From positions 1 through 39,340 of the forward strand of contig JAJYZC010000031.1 in assembly GCA_021800255.1 (NCBI GenBank): a DNA stretch of 39,340 bases, given 5' to 3'. Source of the stretch: Acidobacteriota bacterium. GTDB taxonomy: Bacteria > Acidobacteriota > Terriglobia > Terriglobales > Acidobacteriaceae. The translations under genes were made by a program, and so were the position numbers. Shown piece after piece: positions 16,346 through 24,803 of the stretch (its first letter is position 1; each line of letters begins with the position of its first letter). Under the pieces are notes generated by a model that was given only the letters and a program-made list of their open reading frames with translations, searched no databases and was not told where the DNA came from.

Positions 16346-16367
16346 TCGTGATCGGGCGCACGCAATA

Positions 16368-16408
16368 GTTTCCTCTCATCATTACCTCGGTAACAATGAG
16401 ATGGAAAC
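16368..16408. terminator. Hairpin downstream of nuoB
   Basis: GTTTCC...GGAAAC plus TCTCAT...ATGAGA form an interrupted stem. No U-tract; a 3'-end structure is likely, intrinsic termination uncertain. Confidence 0.4.
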
Positions 16409-16610
16409 CGTCGGAGAGGATAGGTAGCTTATCAAGCAACTTGTTGAAAAATTGTGTTCTGAGGGGAAACATCCTATGGTAGTTTAGTATTGCCGTAGGA
16501 GAGGCGGTGCGCTGCTAGTATGCGACGCCGGGCAGGTCCGAGCCGGAGTTTGCGCCCGCAAGTGATCCTATTAACCCTTCTGATTCAGATAAATTGCGGA
16601 GGATAATCGC

Positions 16611-18350
16611 ATGAATGCTCGTGTTTTGAAATCTGTAAGCCGGGTGCTTGCTTTGGCCCTCGTTGCAGCGGCGCCTGTTGCCTTAGCCGCTCAGGCAGCT
16701 CCGGCTGCGAAGGGAACTTCGGGAGACCCATCGCCTTCCAAGTGGGATATCTTCATGGGGTATAGCTATTTGGCCCCGAAGGGAACCGTAGAGGTTCCGC
16801 AACCTACCACTGGCACTGACGAGCCGTTTTCCTACGATGCGGTAAACGTAGGCGGCCTGTTCAGCGGCGCGTATTTCTTCAACCGCTATTTAGGTCTGCA
16901 GGCGGAATTCGGGCTGCACGAGTGGGGAACTTCTAGGCCCGGCACCAATATCGGCACGCACGGCAACGACGACAGCTTCCTGACTCTGGCCGGCGGCGTC
17001 ATCGCGCGCTTCCCGACAGGAGAGATTACGCCATTCGTTCATGCTTTGGTGGATGCAGCGGATGTGGGAGGCCCTGACCACAATGCTCCCACTTGGGGTC
17101 CGGGCATCACGGCGGGCGGCGGGATGGATTATGAGACGCCGCTGCTGAACCATCGTCTGGCCATCCGGCTCTTCCAGGCGGATTACGAGTATATGCACGC
17201 CGACTTCGGCAACGTCACCTATGGAGGCCGCGCCAACATCAACGCCGCTCGTCTGAGCGCCGGTCTTGTGATCCATGTCGGTTCCATTGCGCCGCCGACG
17301 CCGGTGACGCTGGCGCTGGCAGCCAACCCGGACTCGGTCTATCCGGGCACTCCGGTTGCAGTCACGGCCACGGCCGGCAACCTGGATCCCAAGTTGCATA
17401 CGATCTACTCCTATTCAGGAAGCGGCGTCACGGGCAGCGGAACCACAGCTAAGGTGGATACGAGCTCGTTAGCTCCGGGCACGTATACCGTGAACGGGAC
17501 TGTGAAGGAAGGCAAGCCGGGCAAGGAGGGCGCCAAGCCCTGGGAGTCCGCAGAAGCCTCGACCAGCTTCACCGTCAAGGCATTCGAGCCGCCAACCATC
17601 AGTTGCTCGGCTAACCCAGACACCATCCAGCCGGGCGGCACTAGCACCATCACAGCGACCGCTGTAAGCCCGCAAAACCTGCCCCTGACCTACAGCTATT
17701 CAGCTTCAGCCGGCACGGTGACGGGCAGCGGCGACACCGCCGAGTACTCCTCAACGGGAGCGCCGACAGGGGTGGTAGGGATCACCTGCAAGGTATCCGA
17801 CAACCAAGGCCATACGGCCAGCGCGGATACCAATATCACCATCCAGGCGCCGCCTCCGCCTCCCACGCCTCACACGCAGGCCCTGTGCTCGATCAGCTTC
17901 GACCACGACAAGTGGCTGCCGACGCGCGTGGACAACCAAGCCAAGGCTTGCCTGGATCAGGTGGCTCTTGACCTGAAGCAGCAGCCGGACGCCTCCGCCG
18001 TGCTCGTAGGCGAGTCGACGGCGAAGGAAAAGGCTATCACAGCCAAGGAGGAGGCGCGCGCAGCCAAGCATCCGAGGTGGCATGTCAAGGTCGTGCATTA
18101 CGGCTCGCAACGCGCCGTCAACGCGAAAGAATACCTGGTGCAGGAGCAGGGCATCGACGCCTCGCGCATCAGCGTAGCCACCAGTCCGATGGCCGGGCAA
18201 GAGGTGCAGAACTACCTGGTGCCCTCCGGCGCAAACTTCAATGCCGACGTTCCGGGAACCACGCCCGTGAACGAAAACGAGGTGAAGCCGATACCGCGGA
18301 AGCCTCTGCCCATGCGGCATCGTGCAAGAAAGGCTGCCGCGAGCCAGTAG
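16611..18350 (+). CDS. OmpA-family outer-membrane protein with beta-barrel and two Ig-like repeats
   Basis: 579 residues. Signal peptide (1-26), then an eight-stranded-type barrel (about 45-225) starting Trp-Asp-Ile-Phe-Met-Gly-Tyr-Ser-Tyr-Leu. Two Ig-like modules follow (about 230-320 and 325-415), each opening with Ser/Ala-Ala-Asn-Pro-Asp-Ser/Thr and containing Pro-Gly-Thr/Gly. A Pro-rich hinge (about 416-423) leads to an OmpA-like C-terminal domain (about 425-540) with Gln-Arg-Ala-Val-Asn-Ala-Lys-Glu-Tyr-Leu and Gly-Ile-Asp-Ala-Ser-Arg-Ile. It likely anchors the outer membrane to peptidoglycan. GGAGG 8-10 bp before ATG 16611 gives a clear start. The tail (about 560-579) is very basic, unusual for this family. 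Confidence 0.8.
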   Translation: MNARVLKSVSRVLALALVAAAPVALAAQAAPAAKGTSGDPSPSKWDIFMGYSYLAPKGTVEVPQPTTGTDEPFSYDAVNVGGLFSGAYFFNRYLGLQAEFGLHEWGTSRPGTNIGTHGNDDSFLTLAGGVIARFPTGEITPFVHALVDAADVGGPDHNAPTWGPGITAGGGMDYETPLLNHRLAIRLFQADYEYMHADFGNVTYGGRANINAARLSAGLVIHVGSIAPPTPVTLALAANPDSVYPGTPVAVTATAGNLDPKLHTIYSYSGSGVTGSGTTAKVDTSSLAPGTYTVNGTVKEGKPGKEGAKPWESAEASTSFTVKAFEPPTISCSANPDTIQPGGTSTITATAVSPQNLPLTYSYSASAGTVTGSGDTAEYSSTGAPTGVVGITCKVSDNQGHTASADTNITIQAPPPPPTPHTQALCSISFDHDKWLPTRVDNQAKACLDQVALDLKQQPDASAVLVGESTAKEKAITAKEEARAAKHPRWHVKVVHYGSQRAVNAKEYLVQEQGIDASRISVATSPMAGQEVQNYLVPSGANFNADVPGTTPVNENEVKPIPRKPLPMRHRARKAAASQ

Positions 18351-18384
18351 AGGCCAGCCTTTAGCCGGGTATGCAATCGTTCCT

Positions 18385-18417
18385 CGAACCCTCCATCCGC
18401 CAAAGATGGAGGGTTCG
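18385..18417. repeat. Perfect 13-bp hairpin
   Basis: CGAACCCTCCATC pairs exactly with GATGGAGGGTTCG around a 7-nt loop. It lies between the ompA-like stop and the U-tract terminator and has no U-tract of its own. Confidence 0.75.
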
Positions 18418-18456
18418 GTGAGCGCATGAGAGAATCCACTCCTCTGCAATGGTTTT

Positions 18457-18495
18457 GAGGCTGGACCGGCAACACGGCCAGCCTCTTCGTTTTTT
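18457..18495 (+). terminator. Rho-independent terminator of ompA-like gene
   Basis: GAGGCTGG-A-CCG pairs with CGG-CCAGCCTC around GCAACA, followed by TTCG and six T residues. Confidence 0.8.
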
Positions 18496-18526
18496 CGGGC
18501 TGTTTTGTCTATTCTGAATACATTAG

Positions 18527-20593
18527 GTGGAGCTTCTGTCGGGGGTTCATTTGCGGACTTTTCCTATTTCCTGGTTGCGGCGCCGGTTGTTGACGCCGGT
18601 GTTTCTGGCATTTCTCTGTGCGACCGGCGCGCTGAGCCTGAAGGCCCAGCCGGCCTGGAAGATTGTGGGGCCGGACGGCGGCGACGCGCGCTCTTTTGCC
18701 GCCGTGCCCGGCCATCCCGATCATCTTTATTTGGGCACGACCGACAATTGGATTTATGAATCGCTGAATGGCGGTTTGTCGTGGCATCGCTGGGCCAGGC
18801 TGGGCGGCGCCGACGGGTTGATTCTGGACCACATCCTCGTAGATCCCGCCCATCCGGCCACGATCTACGCGGCCGGATGGTGGGCCGGCCCGCACGACGG
18901 CGGACTGTGGATTACCCACGACGGCGGGCGCAACTGGACCGAGCCCGCGGGCCTGCGCGGACGGGAGATTCACGCCCTTGCCCAGGCCCCTTCCGACCAC
19001 AGAGTTCTCTACGCAGGCAGCCTCGAAGGCGTTTTCCGCAGTGCGGATGGGGGAGCCACCTGGACGCAGATCAGCCCGCTGGGCAGCCGCGAGATTCACG
19101 ACATCGAGTCGCTGGCCGTGGACCCAAAGGCCCCGGACACCGTTTACGTGGGCACCTGGCACCTGCCCTGGAAGACAACCGATGGCGGCGCAACCTGGCA
19201 CAGCATCCGGCGCGGCCTCATCGTGGACTCCGACATCTTTTCCATCATCGTCGATCCCCTCCGCCCGCGCATTGTTTACCTGAGCTCGTGCAGCGGCATT
19301 TATAAAAGCAGCAATGGGGGCGCCTGGTTCTACAAGATACAAGGCATTCCCTCAGCGGCGCGGCGGACGCGGGCCATTACCCAGGATCCGGAAAACCGGA
19401 AGATCGTATACGCGGGCACCACCGAAGGTCTCTACAAAACCGTCAACGGGGGCAAAACCTTCCGGCGCATGACCCCGCGGGACGTGATCGTGAACGATGT
19501 ATTTGTCGATCCACGGAACTCCAATCGCGTGCTGCTCGCCACCGATCGCGGCGGCGTGCTGATGAGCAACGACGGCGGAGCCACCTTTACCCAGTCGAAT
19601 AACGGCATCTCGGAGCGGAAGGTGCAGGCGCTGCTGGTGGACCGCCGCGACCCCCAGCGCCTTTATGCCGGCGTGGTGAATGACAAGACCTTTGGCGGCG
19701 TGTTCGTCTCCAACAATGGCGGCGCCAGTTGGCGGCACATTGAGGAAGGCCTGGACGGCGCCGGCATCTACGCGCTGGCCCAGACCAAGGGCGGCATGGT
19801 GGTGGCTGGCACCAATCGGGGCATCTTCGTTCTCGATCCTCCCCTCGGCGGGAACCTAGCCGGCAGCGCGCTGGGCCGCGGGTTGATCTGGGAACGGCGC
19901 GACACGATCGCCAACACGGTGATGAAGACGGCGGTCGAGATTCATTACGGCACTCGCGTCAATGTGCAACACGCGGTGAAAGAGCCGCCCTTCCCGTTGC
20001 AAAGCCGCGTAAACTCGCTCGATGTATCAGGCGATGTGTGGGTAGCGGGCACTGACAATGGACTGCTCACCAGCACCGACCAGGGAATCACCTGGCATGG
20101 CGGTCCGGTGATGGGCGAAGACGATTTTCTTTCCGTGAGCGCGCACGGCAAGGTTCTGGCCGCAGCCTGGCCCACGGGAATCGTGCTGTCCAAGGATGAC
20201 GGACAAACCTGGTGGCCGGTGGGAATGCCGAAGATGCTCGCGCGCATCCATTGCATTGCGTTTTCGGCGGATGGCACGCTCTGGGTGGGAGCGCGCGAAG
20301 GCGTCTATTTTACGCGCAACCTGGGCAAGACCTGGTTTTGGTTCCAGCGCCTTCCCTTCCGCGATGTGGACGCCATCTACTATGCCCCCACGGCGCACCG
20401 CGTCCTGGTCAGTTCGCGCCACAGCGACCAGGTGTTTGGCATCGATCCTAAAACCTTGACCTGGAAGTGGTGGCAAACCGGCTACAACCTTGCTCTGGTC
20501 CGGCCCGCGGGCAACCGGCTGGTGGCGGCCTCGGTGAACGATGGAGTGCTGGTAGAGCCAGCCGCGGCGGGAACGAAAGCCGCTAAAAACTGA
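18527..20593 (+). CDS. Exported Asp-box (BNR/sortilin-like) beta-propeller protein
   Basis: Up to 688 residues. After a basic, hydrophobic signal sequence (about 10-40) come repeated Asp-box motifs: Ser-Ala-Asp-Gly-Gly-Ala-Thr-Trp, Thr-Asp-Gly-Gly-Ala-Thr-Trp, Ser-Asn-Asp-Gly-Gly-Ala-Thr-Phe, Ser-Asn-Asn-Gly-Gly-Ala-Ser-Trp and Ser-Lys-Asp-Asp-Gly-Gln-Thr-Trp, plus Asp-Pro-X-X-Pro-X-X-Val/Ile-Tyr-X-Gly links. At least ten blades suggest two propellers, as in VPS10/sortilin-like and photosystem assembly (YCF48)-like proteins. Ligand and enzymatic role are unknown. Start GTG 18527 lacks a ribosome site; TTG 18551 with GGGGG upstream also fits and still leaves the signal sequence. Confidence 0.75.
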   Translation: MELLSGVHLRTFPISWLRRRLLTPVFLAFLCATGALSLKAQPAWKIVGPDGGDARSFAAVPGHPDHLYLGTTDNWIYESLNGGLSWHRWARLGGADGLILDHILVDPAHPATIYAAGWWAGPHDGGLWITHDGGRNWTEPAGLRGREIHALAQAPSDHRVLYAGSLEGVFRSADGGATWTQISPLGSREIHDIESLAVDPKAPDTVYVGTWHLPWKTTDGGATWHSIRRGLIVDSDIFSIIVDPLRPRIVYLSSCSGIYKSSNGGAWFYKIQGIPSAARRTRAITQDPENRKIVYAGTTEGLYKTVNGGKTFRRMTPRDVIVNDVFVDPRNSNRVLLATDRGGVLMSNDGGATFTQSNNGISERKVQALLVDRRDPQRLYAGVVNDKTFGGVFVSNNGGASWRHIEEGLDGAGIYALAQTKGGMVVAGTNRGIFVLDPPLGGNLAGSALGRGLIWERRDTIANTVMKTAVEIHYGTRVNVQHAVKEPPFPLQSRVNSLDVSGDVWVAGTDNGLLTSTDQGITWHGGPVMGEDDFLSVSAHGKVLAAAWPTGIVLSKDDGQTWWPVGMPKMLARIHCIAFSADGTLWVGAREGVYFTRNLGKTWFWFQRLPFRDVDAIYYAPTAHRVLVSSRHSDQVFGIDPKTLTWKWWQTGYNLALVRPAGNRLVAASVNDGVLVEPAAAGTKAAKN

Positions 20594-20625
20594 GGCCGGT
20601 TGAGGATCTTCTGTATCATCGGGAT

Positions 20626-21777
20626 ATGCCGGCTTCCACACCGAAGGTAGAGCGGGCGAGCGATTTCCGGACCTGCGATCCTCGCCTGGCGCCCATAGCC
20701 GAAAAGGTCCGCGCTCACGAGCGGCTGAGCGCCGGCGACGGCCTGGCGCTCTACGCCTCGCCCGACGTGCTGGCCGTGGGCTGGCTGGCCAATCACGTGC
20801 GCGAGCGCATGCACGGCGACCTCACCTACTTCAACGTGAATCGCCACATCAATCCCACGAATGTCTGCGTGGCGGCCTGCAAGCTGTGTGCCTTCGGACG
20901 CAAGAAGGGTGACCCGGCCGGCTACACCATGGCCCTCGAAGAGGCATGGCAAACCGCGGCCTCCGGCTACTCGGAGGCGGTCACGGAGTTTCATCTTGTC
21001 GGCGGCTTGCACCCCGACCTGCCCCTCGAGTTTTTCCTCGACCTCATCCGCGGCCTCAAAGAGCGCTTTCCCCAGGTCCACATCAAGGCCTTCACCATGG
21101 TGGAGATCGCCTTCCTGGCGCGCCGCGCCAAGCTGAGCGTGGAAGAGACGCTCCTCAAACTCCGCGAGGCGGGCGTGGACTCCATGCCCGGCGGCGGCGC
21201 GGAGATCTTCGCGCCGCGCGTCCGCTCCATCATCTGCGACCATAAGATCGACGGCGAGGAGTGGCTTCAAACCGCGCGCACGGCGCACAAGCTGGGCTTC
21301 AAGAGCAACGCCACGATGCTCTACGGCCACATCGAGAACGACGCCGACCGCGTAGATCACCTGCTCAAGCTGCGCGCCCTCCAGGACGAGACGGGCGGCT
21401 TCCAGACCTTCATCCCGCTCGCCTTCCATCCGGAAAACACGGCCCTCGACCACCTGCCGGTGACCACCGGCCTCACTGACATCCGCCAGATCGCCGTCAG
21501 CCGTCTCCTGCTCGACAACTTCCCGCACATCAAGGCCTACTGGCAGATGATGACCCCCAAGATCGCGCAGATCGCGTTGCGCTTTGGCGCCGACGACCTG
21601 GACGGCACGGTGATCGAAGAGAAGATCTACCATGACGCCGGCGCCAAGACGCCGCAGGGCATGACGCGCAAGGAGCTATGCCGGCTGATTACCGAGGCCG
21701 GCCGCGTGCCCGTGGAGCGCGACACCCTCTACCGCCCCGTGACCCGCACCGAAGAGAGCTTTACGGTGGCGGTATAG
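20626..21777 (+). CDS. mqnE: Aminodeoxyfutalosine synthase (radical SAM)
   Basis: 383 residues. Asn-Arg-His-Ile-Asn-Pro-Thr-Asn-Val-Cys81-Val-Ala-Ala-Cys85-Lys-Leu-Cys88 is the radical SAM CX3CX2C site. Phe-His-Leu-Val-Gly-Gly-Leu-His-Pro, Met-Pro-Gly-Gly-Gly-Ala-Glu-Ile-Phe, Ala-Thr-Met-Leu-Tyr-Gly-His and Thr-Phe-Ile-Pro-Leu-Ala-Phe-His-Pro-Glu-Asn-Thr fit MqnE rather than MqnC. It converts the enolpyruvyl-benzoate intermediate to aminodeoxyfutalosine in futalosine-route menaquinone synthesis, in the cytoplasm. Other mqn genes are not in the window, so the pathway genes are dispersed or lie outside. Length is normal. Confidence 0.93.
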   Translation: MPASTPKVERASDFRTCDPRLAPIAEKVRAHERLSAGDGLALYASPDVLAVGWLANHVRERMHGDLTYFNVNRHINPTNVCVAACKLCAFGRKKGDPAGYTMALEEAWQTAASGYSEAVTEFHLVGGLHPDLPLEFFLDLIRGLKERFPQVHIKAFTMVEIAFLARRAKLSVEETLLKLREAGVDSMPGGGAEIFAPRVRSIICDHKIDGEEWLQTARTAHKLGFKSNATMLYGHIENDADRVDHLLKLRALQDETGGFQTFIPLAFHPENTALDHLPVTTGLTDIRQIAVSRLLLDNFPHIKAYWQMMTPKIAQIALRFGADDLDGTVIEEKIYHDAGAKTPQGMTRKELCRLITEAGRVPVERDTLYRPVTRTEESFTVAV

Positions 21778-21788
21778 GCGGTCCTCTG

Positions 21789-21809
21789 CTAGACTAGACT
21801 TAGCTAGAC
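21789..21809 (+). promoter_or_regulatory. CTAGAC repeats upstream of toxin-antitoxin genes
   Basis: CTAGAC occurs at 21789 and 21804, with TAGAC also directly after the first copy. The repeats lie 11-30 bp before the antitoxin start, where Phd-type antitoxins autoregulate. Operator role is inferred. Confidence 0.35.
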
Positions 21810-21819
21810 AAGAGACACC

Positions 21820-22122
21820 GTGACTGTCAATATCTTCCAGGCCAAAACCCAGCTCTCCAAGCTGGTCCAGATGGTTGAGCGCGGCGAAGAGGTGATTATC
21901 GCCCGCGCCGGCAAACCCGTGGCCCGCCTGACGCAACTGGAGCCCAAGAAGGCGAAGATTCGTTTCGGCGGGCTGAAGGGCAAAATCTGGATCGCGGACG
22001 ACTTCGATGCGCCGCTCCCCCCGGAGGTGCTGGCGGAGTTCGAAGGGGGAGAAATCTTTCCGCCGGAACGTCCCGAGAGGGATCAAGCGGCGCAGGTGAA
22101 AAAGAAAGCGAAGGCGCGTTGA
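21820..22122 (+). CDS. Phd/YefM-type antitoxin
   Basis: 100 residues starting at GTG 21820. The N-terminal fold is typical: Val-Asn-Ile-Phe-Gln-Ala-Lys-Thr-Gln-Leu-Ser-Lys-Leu-Val (about 3-16), Glu-Arg-Gly-Glu-Glu-Val-Ile-Ile-Ala-Arg-Ala-Gly-Lys-Pro-Val-Ala-Arg-Leu (about 20-37). It binds DNA and neutralises the PIN-domain toxin through its C-terminal half. The C-terminus is long and charged, ending in a Lys-rich tail (Lys-Lys-Lys-Ala-Lys-Ala-Arg), longer than many Phd proteins. The stop is 2 bp before the toxin ATG, a classical antitoxin-first arrangement. Confidence 0.88.
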   Translation: MTVNIFQAKTQLSKLVQMVERGEEVIIARAGKPVARLTQLEPKKAKIRFGGLKGKIWIADDFDAPLPPEVLAEFEGGEIFPPERPERDQAAQVKKKAKAR

Positions 22123-22124
22123 CC

Positions 22125-22502
22125 ATGCGCCTGCTGCTCGACACCCACGTCTTTCTTTGGTTGGCTGGCGACGACAAACGCTTGAAGGCGCCCGCGCGGC
22201 GGCATATTACAAGCGCAAGCCAGGTCTTCGTCTCCTCTGCCAGCATCTGGGAGATCGCTGTCAAAGCGCGGGTCAACAAGATCGAAGTAGACCCTGAAGC
22301 AGTGATTCAGGAGATGCTGATTTGCGGATTTCTTGAGTTGCCCGTCCTGGCCAGACATGCGGCCGCGGTTGCACGCCTGCCGTTGCTGCACCGCGATCCC
22401 TTCGACAGACTGCTGGTTGCGCAGGCCATTACCGAGCCCCTGCACCTGCTCACGGCCGACCTGCGTCTGGCGGCGTACTCGGAGATGGTGATCACAGCCT
22501 GA
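22125..22502 (+). CDS. PIN-domain toxin (VapC-like)
   Basis: 125 residues from ATG 22125. PIN-domain acidic residues are Asp6 (Leu-Leu-Asp-Thr-His), Glu43 (Ser-Ile-Trp-Glu-Ile-Ala-Val-Lys), Asp91 and Asp94 (Arg-Asp-Pro-Phe-Asp-Arg-Leu-Leu), with Asp112 near the end. These bind the metal for RNA cleavage. The Asp-Thr-His / Ser-Ile-Trp-Glu / Asp-Pro-Phe-Asp-Arg set is that of PIN toxins paired with Phd antitoxins. TTG 22119, overlapping the antitoxin stop, is an alternative start. All catalytic residues are present, so the toxin appears intact. RNA target unknown. Confidence 0.88.
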   Translation: MRLLLDTHVFLWLAGDDKRLKAPARRHITSASQVFVSSASIWEIAVKARVNKIEVDPEAVIQEMLICGFLELPVLARHAAAVARLPLLHRDPFDRLLVAQAITEPLHLLTADLRLAAYSEMVITA

Positions 22503-22518
22503 CTGTCTACCCGATAAT

Positions 22519-23697
22519 CTAGTACGCCCCAATCCCCGTAAGGTTCTGCCCCAAAATCAGCGCGTGAATGTCGTGCGTGCCCTCGTAGGTCTTCACCGAT
22601 TCCAGGTTCATCATGTGGCGCATGATGGGGTAATCTTCCGTGATGCCGTTGGCCCCCAGGATGTCGCGGGCCATGCGCGCGCATTCCAAAGCCATCCACA
22701 CATTGTTGCGCTTGGCCATAGAGATATGCTCGTGGCCCGCGGCGCCCGCGTCTTTCAGCCGGCCCACGTGCAGCGAGAGCAACTGCGCCTTGGAGATTTC
22801 GCTGGCCATCCACACCAGCTTTTCCTGCACCAGTTGATGGCCGGCGATGGGCTGGTCATGGAACTGCTTGCGCAGCTTGGCGTATTGGAGGGCCGTGTCG
22901 TAGCAGGCCATGGCCGCGCCGATGGCGCCCCAACTGATGCCATAGCGGGCTTGGTTGAGGCACATCAGCGGGCTTTTCAGGCCGCCTGTGCCCGGCAGCA
23001 GATTGGCTGCGGGCACGCGCACATCCTGGAGCGTGAGGCCGCTGGTCACGGATGCGCGCAGGCTCCATTTGCCGTGTACCTCGTGCGCGGAAAAGCCCGG
23101 CCGGTCCGTCTCGACCACAAAGCCCCGCACGCGGTTGTCTTCGTCCTCCGCCTTGGCCCAGATCACGGCTACATCGGCGATGGACCCGGAGGTGATCCAC
23201 ATCTTTTCGCCATTGAGGATGTACTCATCGCCCGACCTTCGCGCCCGCGTGGTCATCCCTCCCGGATTCGATCCGAAGCCGGGTTCCGTGAGCCCGAAGC
23301 AGCCGGTCTTCTCGCCCCTGGCGAGGGCCGGCAGCCACTCGTTTTTCTGCTCCTCCGAGCCGAAGGTGTAGATGGGATACATCACCAGCGCCGACTGCAC
23401 GCTGACAAAGCTGCGCAGGCCGGAGTCGCCGCGCTCCAGCTCCTGCATCACCAGCCCGTATTCGACGTTGGACATGCCGGCGCAGCCGTAACCCTCGAAG
23501 CTGGCGCCGAGGAATCCCAACTCGCCCATCATGGGAACCAGCTCGCGCGGGAAACGCCCCTCGCGGAAGCACTCTTCGATGATGGGGATCAGGCGATCCT
23601 CGACGAACTCGCGAGCTGTGCGGCGGACGAGCAGCTCGTCCTCAGAAAAACTCGCGTCGAGATGGAGAAAATCGAATCCCCGGAATTGGAAGGCCAT
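22519..23697 (-). CDS. gcdH: Glutaryl-CoA dehydrogenase (acyl-CoA dehydrogenase family)
   Basis: 392 residues. Phe-Gly-Leu-Thr-Glu-Pro-Gly-Phe-Gly-Ser (about 134-143) and Met-Trp-Ile-Thr-Ser-Gly (about 166-171) are the FAD/substrate motifs. Asp-Ser-Gly-Leu-Arg95-Ser-Phe-Val-Ser99 corresponds to the glutarate-binding loop. The general base is Glu372 in Thr-Tyr-Glu-Gly-Thr-His-Asp-Ile-His-Ala-Leu-Ile-Leu-Gly, the typical glutaryl-CoA dehydrogenase motif. It oxidises and decarboxylates glutaryl-CoA to crotonyl-CoA in lysine/tryptophan/aromatic breakdown, passing electrons to ETF. It is antisense to its neighbours; start ATG at 23695-23697. Confidence 0.9.
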   Translation of the reverse strand: MAFQFRGFDFLHLDASFSEDELLVRRTAREFVEDRLIPIIEECFREGRFPRELVPMMGELGFLGASFEGYGCAGMSNVEYGLVMQELERGDSGLRSFVSVQSALVMYPIYTFGSEEQKNEWLPALARGEKTGCFGLTEPGFGSNPGGMTTRARRSGDEYILNGEKMWITSGSIADVAVIWAKAEDEDNRVRGFVVETDRPGFSAHEVHGKWSLRASVTSGLTLQDVRVPAANLLPGTGGLKSPLMCLNQARYGISWGAIGAAMACYDTALQYAKLRKQFHDQPIAGHQLVQEKLVWMASEISKAQLLSLHVGRLKDAGAAGHEHISMAKRNNVWMALECARMARDILGANGITEDYPIMRHMMNLESVKTYEGTHDIHALILGQNLTGIGAY

Positions 23698-24040
23698 TGC
23701 GCACCTGCCTTGGCGCTCTCTGGAGCGGCACCTTAGTTTATGCAGCTACGCAGGCCGGGCGCAAGGCCAGCGCGGCGGCCCAGGGCAATCGCATGAACGT
23801 GTTTTGTTGACGGCGTTGGTTCATTTTTAGCTATCGACCAGAGCAATCGTTCGGCGGATTGGCGGTTTCGGGGCCGTTTTTTGCGATTCTTCGCTCGGGA
23901 ATGTAAGAGTCCTATGCAATCGGCGGTTTTCTGGAACCAAGACAGTCATTCATGCGATTGCCCTGCGCGGCGGCCTTTCCTCATCCCAATCTCACCGCCT
24001 ACAATACGGAATAGGCAATACTCATACGCGAGGAAACGTC
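23698..24040. other. Intergenic region with inverted-repeat-bounded segment
   Basis: About 340 bp without a gene. Most of it is a 185-bp segment framed by perfect 17-bp inverted repeats (23781-23965). The last part carries the ribosome site (GAGGAAA) of the small ORF at 24041. Confidence 0.6.
23781..23965. mobile_element. 185-bp MITE-like segment with perfect 17-bp terminal inverted repeats
   Basis: CAGGGCAATCGCATGAA (23781-23797) is repeated exactly inverted at 23949-23965. The core CAGGGCAATCGCAT also occurs at 35556-35569. No transposase reading frame is present. It may be a non-autonomous element or an insertion-sequence remnant of unknown family. No clear target duplication was identified. 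Confidence 0.6.
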
Positions 24041-24223
24041 ATGCCGCTTTCCGGAGAAGCCATCCGCCTGATGAACTACATAGACGATGTAGCCGTAACT
24101 CTGCGCCGCGTGCTGGCCACCATCCCCGTGCTCACTCCCGAAGAGCGCGCCCGCGTCGCCGAGCACCTTGCCCAGACCCATCCCAGCGCGGCGGATGTGG
24201 CCAGGGCGCTGGCTGTCGAGTAA
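24041..24223 (+). CDS. Small protein of unknown function
   Basis: 60 residues: a polar N-terminus, a predicted helix (Leu-Met-Asn-Tyr-Ile-Asp-Asp-Val-Ala-Val-Thr-Leu-Arg) and a helical C-terminus with Pro-Glu-Glu-Arg-Ala-Arg-Val-Ala-Glu-His-Leu. No signal peptide or membrane segment. GAGGAAA at good distance from ATG 24041 supports translation. It ends 7 bp before the GTG of the hydroxyacyl-CoA dehydrogenase-like gene, suggesting co-transcription. Not recognised as any family. Confidence 0.55.
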   Translation: MPLSGEAIRLMNYIDDVAVTLRRVLATIPVLTPEERARVAEHLAQTHPSAADVARALAVE

Positions 24224-24230
24224 TCCGCTC

Positions 24231-24803
24231 GTGACCACCGTCGCCATCATCGGAGCTGGCCCGCTCGGCCGCCGTCTGGCGTTGAGTGCGGGCCGTTCCG
24301 GCTATTGTGTTTTTCTTGAAGACGTGATGCCCGCCACGCTTCACCACGCCGGGGAGTACATCCGGGAGCAGCTCAGCGCCGATACCATGGGCCGCGAACC
24401 AGGAGCGGACATTCGCCTCGCCGCTACCATCGAAGACGCCGTGCGCTCCGCCGGTCTGGTCATCGATTGCGTGCCCGATGAACTCGAATCCAAGCTCGAA
24501 ATTCTCTGGCTGCTCGACCGCATGGCCCCGCCGCGGACGGTCTTCGCCACCCCCACCACGCGGCTCTCCATCGCCGACCTGGCCGCCTGCACCTACCGGC
24601 CGGAGAAGTGCATCGCGATTGCCTCCGAACCCTCCGCGCTTGCCAATCCCGATTCCAACTCCAGTTCCATCCTGCTACGCACCGCGCCCGCCACCAGCGC
24701 TGAGACCGTCGCGCTGGTCAGCGATTTCTGGCGCCGGCTCGGCTTTACCCCCAGCGTCGAACCGGCGCCCCGCTCGGGTTCCGCCGCGCCGACTATTCTG
24801 TAA
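24231..24803 (+). CDS. 3-hydroxyacyl-CoA dehydrogenase NAD-binding domain protein (C-terminal domain missing)
   Basis: 190 residues from GTG 24231. The Rossmann start Thr-Thr-Val-Ala-Ile-Ile-Gly-Ala-Gly-Pro-Leu-Gly is followed by Gly-Tyr-Cys-Val-Phe-Leu-Glu-Asp. Later come Ile-Asp-Cys-Val-Pro-Asp-Glu-Leu-Glu-Ser-Lys, Phe-Ala-Thr-Pro-Thr-Thr-Arg-Leu-Ser-Ile and a final helix before Leu-Gly-Phe-Thr-Pro. The family's ~100-residue C-terminal catalytic/dimerisation domain is absent. Either a short dedicated protein or the remnant of a truncated gene. The last ~12 residues look non-native, and another frame stays open downstream (see findings). Confidence 0.7.
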   Translation: MTTVAIIGAGPLGRRLALSAGRSGYCVFLEDVMPATLHHAGEYIREQLSADTMGREPGADIRLAATIEDAVRSAGLVIDCVPDELESKLEILWLLDRMAPPRTVFATPTTRLSIADLAACTYRPEKCIAIASEPSALANPDSNSSSILLRTAPATSAETVALVSDFWRRLGFTPSVEPAPRSGSAAPTIL

